A program made the translations under genes and the position numbers. A stretch of 64,000 bases of DNA from Centroberyx gerrardi (taxonomy: Eukaryota; Chordata; Actinopteri; Beryciformes; Berycidae), in assembly GCF_048128805.1 (NCBI RefSeq), contig NC_135998.1, positions 10,242,656 through 10,306,655 on the forward strand. Reading direction: 5' to 3'. The notes under the pieces were generated by a model, which was given only the letters and a program-made list of their open reading frames with translations, ran no database searches and had not been told where the DNA came from. Shown here in pieces: positions 61,756-64,000 of the stretch; position 1 is the first letter of the stretch; each line of letters begins with the position of its first letter.

Positions 61756-62345
61756 ACTAGTTCACTGACTGAAGTGAAGAAGAGCCGCGGACACTCATCT
61801 CCAAGGGTAGGCACACTGTCTTTATTGATTCATGTGTGTTGGCGGGTAGTAATAACGCAAATGTATGAAATTAGTTGCTCGGGCGTTTGTCATAGTTACA
61901 CCTTGTACAGCGAACAATTCAAAACTATTTTCCCAAAGTGACAGATGAAATGTTTTACCGGTAACTCGTTAGCTTGCTGCAGGAACAGCACGCGAGTTGA
62001 CTGGCAGGACAAAATGCCAAAACTGTACATGTGCATGTAAAAAAAAGCTTGTTACAGCGGTTATGACCTTATGACTGTGTTATGACTTCACCAAAATAAT
62101 GACGCTCACCTCCTGGTCACGCTACCATTTTTAAAGTTTGGTATTTCCGTCAGCCTTTTTCAATTCATACACAAGAGGTATGACTAAGATAACTTGCAGA
62201 ACAAGTGAGAAAAAAAGTGAGATCAGTCTATGTGAGACTATATAATAATATAGTTGTGATATATGTGTGAGTTTGAAGAAAGTCTGGCTATCACAGCATT
62301 GCAGAGAATGTGTATTCATAATGCAGGAACATTATGTTGCAGGTG
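61756..62345. other. Unassigned stretch; possible non-coding first exon of a rightward gene
   Basis: A GC-richer 60 bp (61756-61806) ends in 'ccaagg|gtaggc', a possible donor. In mammals NDOR1 starts divergently from TMEM203, so a first exon here is conceivable, but no protein segment supports it. The rest is unremarkable. Confidence 0.15.
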
Positions 62346-63750
62346 AACTTAGAACTTTAAACTTTATTGTCATGTGTATTAAAATACAAGGAAATACTTG
62401 TGCTCTGGCTCTCTGCCTTAACACAAAGAGCACACCATCACAAAACCAACAAAAAAGAGAAAGACACTACAGACCTGCATAGACTATGTACACAATGCAC
62501 TCGTATGTATACATTATATACACAATATACAGTACATTATAGGGCTGGGCGATAATTCAATATTATCGTTTATCGTCTTTCAGTGGAATCATATCGTGAT
62601 GATATGAAGATATTTTAATATCGTGACACATTTCTGCTGTCTAAATTGATGATGACAAGCAAATTTTACTTAAAAACTCATAAAATGAGGTATGGTAGGA
62701 ATATTATTTGAATATTTCTGTTTTGTTTGACATCACACCTAACATCACGATTCGGTTCAATGAGATGAACATTAATTTGATTATTTAACGTGATTTTGCA
62801 TACATCAACCATATTGTGATATATATTGATATCGAGAAAAATCCTTATGATTATCATGATATTGATTTCAACCATATCACCCAGCCCTAACATTACATAT
62901 TATACAACAACAGTGTGCGGTGCATATGGGTGCATATGGGTGCGTCAGCTGTTCAGCAACCTGACTGCCTGTGGAAAGAAACTGTTACTGAGACGGGTGG
63001 TGTGTGTGATTTGATGCTCCGGTAACGTTTTTTTAGATGGAAGGAGCGAGAACAGAACATGAGCGGGGTGGCTGGTGTCCTTAATGATGTTTTACAGTCC
63101 TGAGCAGTCAGGTTGCCAAACCACACTGTGATACAGCCTGTCAGAACACTCTCTATGGTACAGCGATACAAGTTCACAAGAGCTTTGGTACTCATGCCAA
63201 AACTCTTGAGACGCCTCAGAAAGTACAGTCTCTGCTGTGCTTTCTTGAGGATGCAAGTGGTGTTAAGAGGCCATGTGATGGTGTCTGCGATGTGTATACC
63301 AAGAAATCTAAAACTATCAACAATTTCAACAGATGACCCATTGATGGAAATAGGAATGTGATTTTCTCTGATCTTTCTGAAGTCAACAATGATTTATTTT
63401 GTCTTACTGACATTTAGAGAGAGGTTGTTATCATGCCACCATATGGTTAGAGCTTCCACTTCCCTCCTATAGGCCCTCTCATCACTGTCACTTATTAGTC
63501 CAATCACTGTGGTGTCATCTGCGAATTTTATGATACTGTTGTTGTCATATTTGGCAACACAGTCATGTGTAAACAGACTGTACAATAGGGGACTGAGACA
63601 GCAGCCCTGAGGCGTGCCAGTCCTAAGAACTAATGTAGATGAGTGTGTTTTACCTATTCTCACAGTCTGGGGCCTGCCTGTCAGGAAATCAAATAGCCAA
63701 TTACAGATAGAGTTGCCCAGACCAAGACCTCTGAGTTTCAACACCAGTTT
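62345..63750 (-). pseudogene. 5'-truncated, mutated LINE reverse transcriptase with its 3' UTR
   Basis: On the minus strand the RT core reads [20 protein letters not shown], then [20 protein letters not shown] and FADDTTV (the F-A-D-D catalytic box), then [11 protein letters not shown] nonsense TAA then stands where a Glu codon is expected (about 63393). The frame resumes as IVDFRKIRENHIPIS and ALVNLYRCTIESVLTGC. The element starts abruptly at 63750 (5' truncation). It ends with a 3' UTR finishing 'cacatgacaataaagtttaaa' (62349-62372 region). A MITE (62540-62889) interrupts that UTR. L2/Rex1-like by motif style; clade not proven. Confidence 0.85.
62540..62889. mobile_element. MITE with AGGGCTGGGCGATA ends, nested in LINE 3' UTR
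   Basis: TAGGGCTGGGCGATA at the left, and the right end read inward is TAGGGCTGGGTGATA (14 of 15). Bounded by acatta at 62534-62539 and 62890-62895. The interior is rich in 'atcgtgatgatat' phrases. About 350 bp, no ORF. Confidence 0.85.
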
Positions 63751-64000
63751 TTACGGTACAATGGATGGATAAAGTTCAGATGAAGTGAAAAGTAAAAAAA
63801 AAAAAAAAAAAGTCAAAGACGTGTTCTGCACACTTCCAAAGATCAGCTGGACAAAATTCTAGCCAAAATAATACATTTATTATCACAAATGCATAGTGAC
63901 AAACTTAAAGGTGCTGGTGCATCAACCAAAAAAAAGGAGGAAAAAGGGGCTGGAGGAGCAGTAATTTCAGCTCATGTTTTCATGTAAAAATTCCTAATTG
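63751..64000. other. Right-edge sequence, no gene seen
   Basis: Contains a poly-A run (63794-63811) and A-rich segments. May be part of another retroposon cut by the window edge. Confidence 0.35.

Overview
The window is nuclear DNA from a ray-finned (teleost) fish. Its genes are split by GT-AG introns, and their protein segments match vertebrate orthologs. The intervening DNA is AT-rich, full of dinucleotide and pentanucleotide arrays, and littered with typical fish repeats: hAT-like elements with 8-bp target duplications, tRNA-derived SINEs, L2-like LINE tails and a decayed Tc1 transposase.

Five cellular genes can be assembled. On the minus strand: gtf3c5 (TFIIIC subunit; exons 1-7, cut by the left edge), gfi1b (complete, six coding exons, 328 aa, SNAG plus six zinc fingers), tprn (taperin, complete, four exons over 21 kb, 874 aa) and tmem203 (single coding exon, 138 aa). 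On the plus strand: ssna1 (three exons, 114 aa). From left to right the order is gtf3c5(-), gfi1b(-), a 9.5-kb repeat-rich spacer, ssna1(+), tprn(-), tmem203(-), then LINE debris. ssna1 and tprn converge tail to tail. gfi1b and ssna1 diverge across the spacer.

The most unusual object is in the gfi1b-ssna1 spacer. It is an uninterrupted, intronless 378-codon ORF (23255-24391) whose C-terminal half resembles a mononegavirus nucleoprotein, best matched by my memory of the bornavirus-like group. It looks like an endogenous viral element. It lies between two ~204-bp direct repeats (22638-22841 and 25924-26127), and its N-terminal codons run through a short telomere-like TTAGGG stretch. The right flank continues into a ~390-bp fold-back element just upstream of ssna1.

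Other points of note: a CCAAT/RUNX/GATA cluster just upstream of a non-coding first exon of gfi1b; a higher-order TAGAC/TAGAA satellite at 18.5-19.05 kb; a perfect 30-bp stem with a 5-nt loop in tprn intron 1; two hAT-like copies of one family in opposite orientation (gtf3c5 intron 1 and the tprn 3' flank); and a MITE nested inside the 3' UTR of a dead LINE at the right end. The five genes do not form one pathway (Pol III transcription, haematopoietic repression, centriole/microtubule scaffold, stereocilia actin/PP1 scaffold, ER membrane). What links them is synteny. All similarity calls come from reading translated segments by eye; no database search was run.
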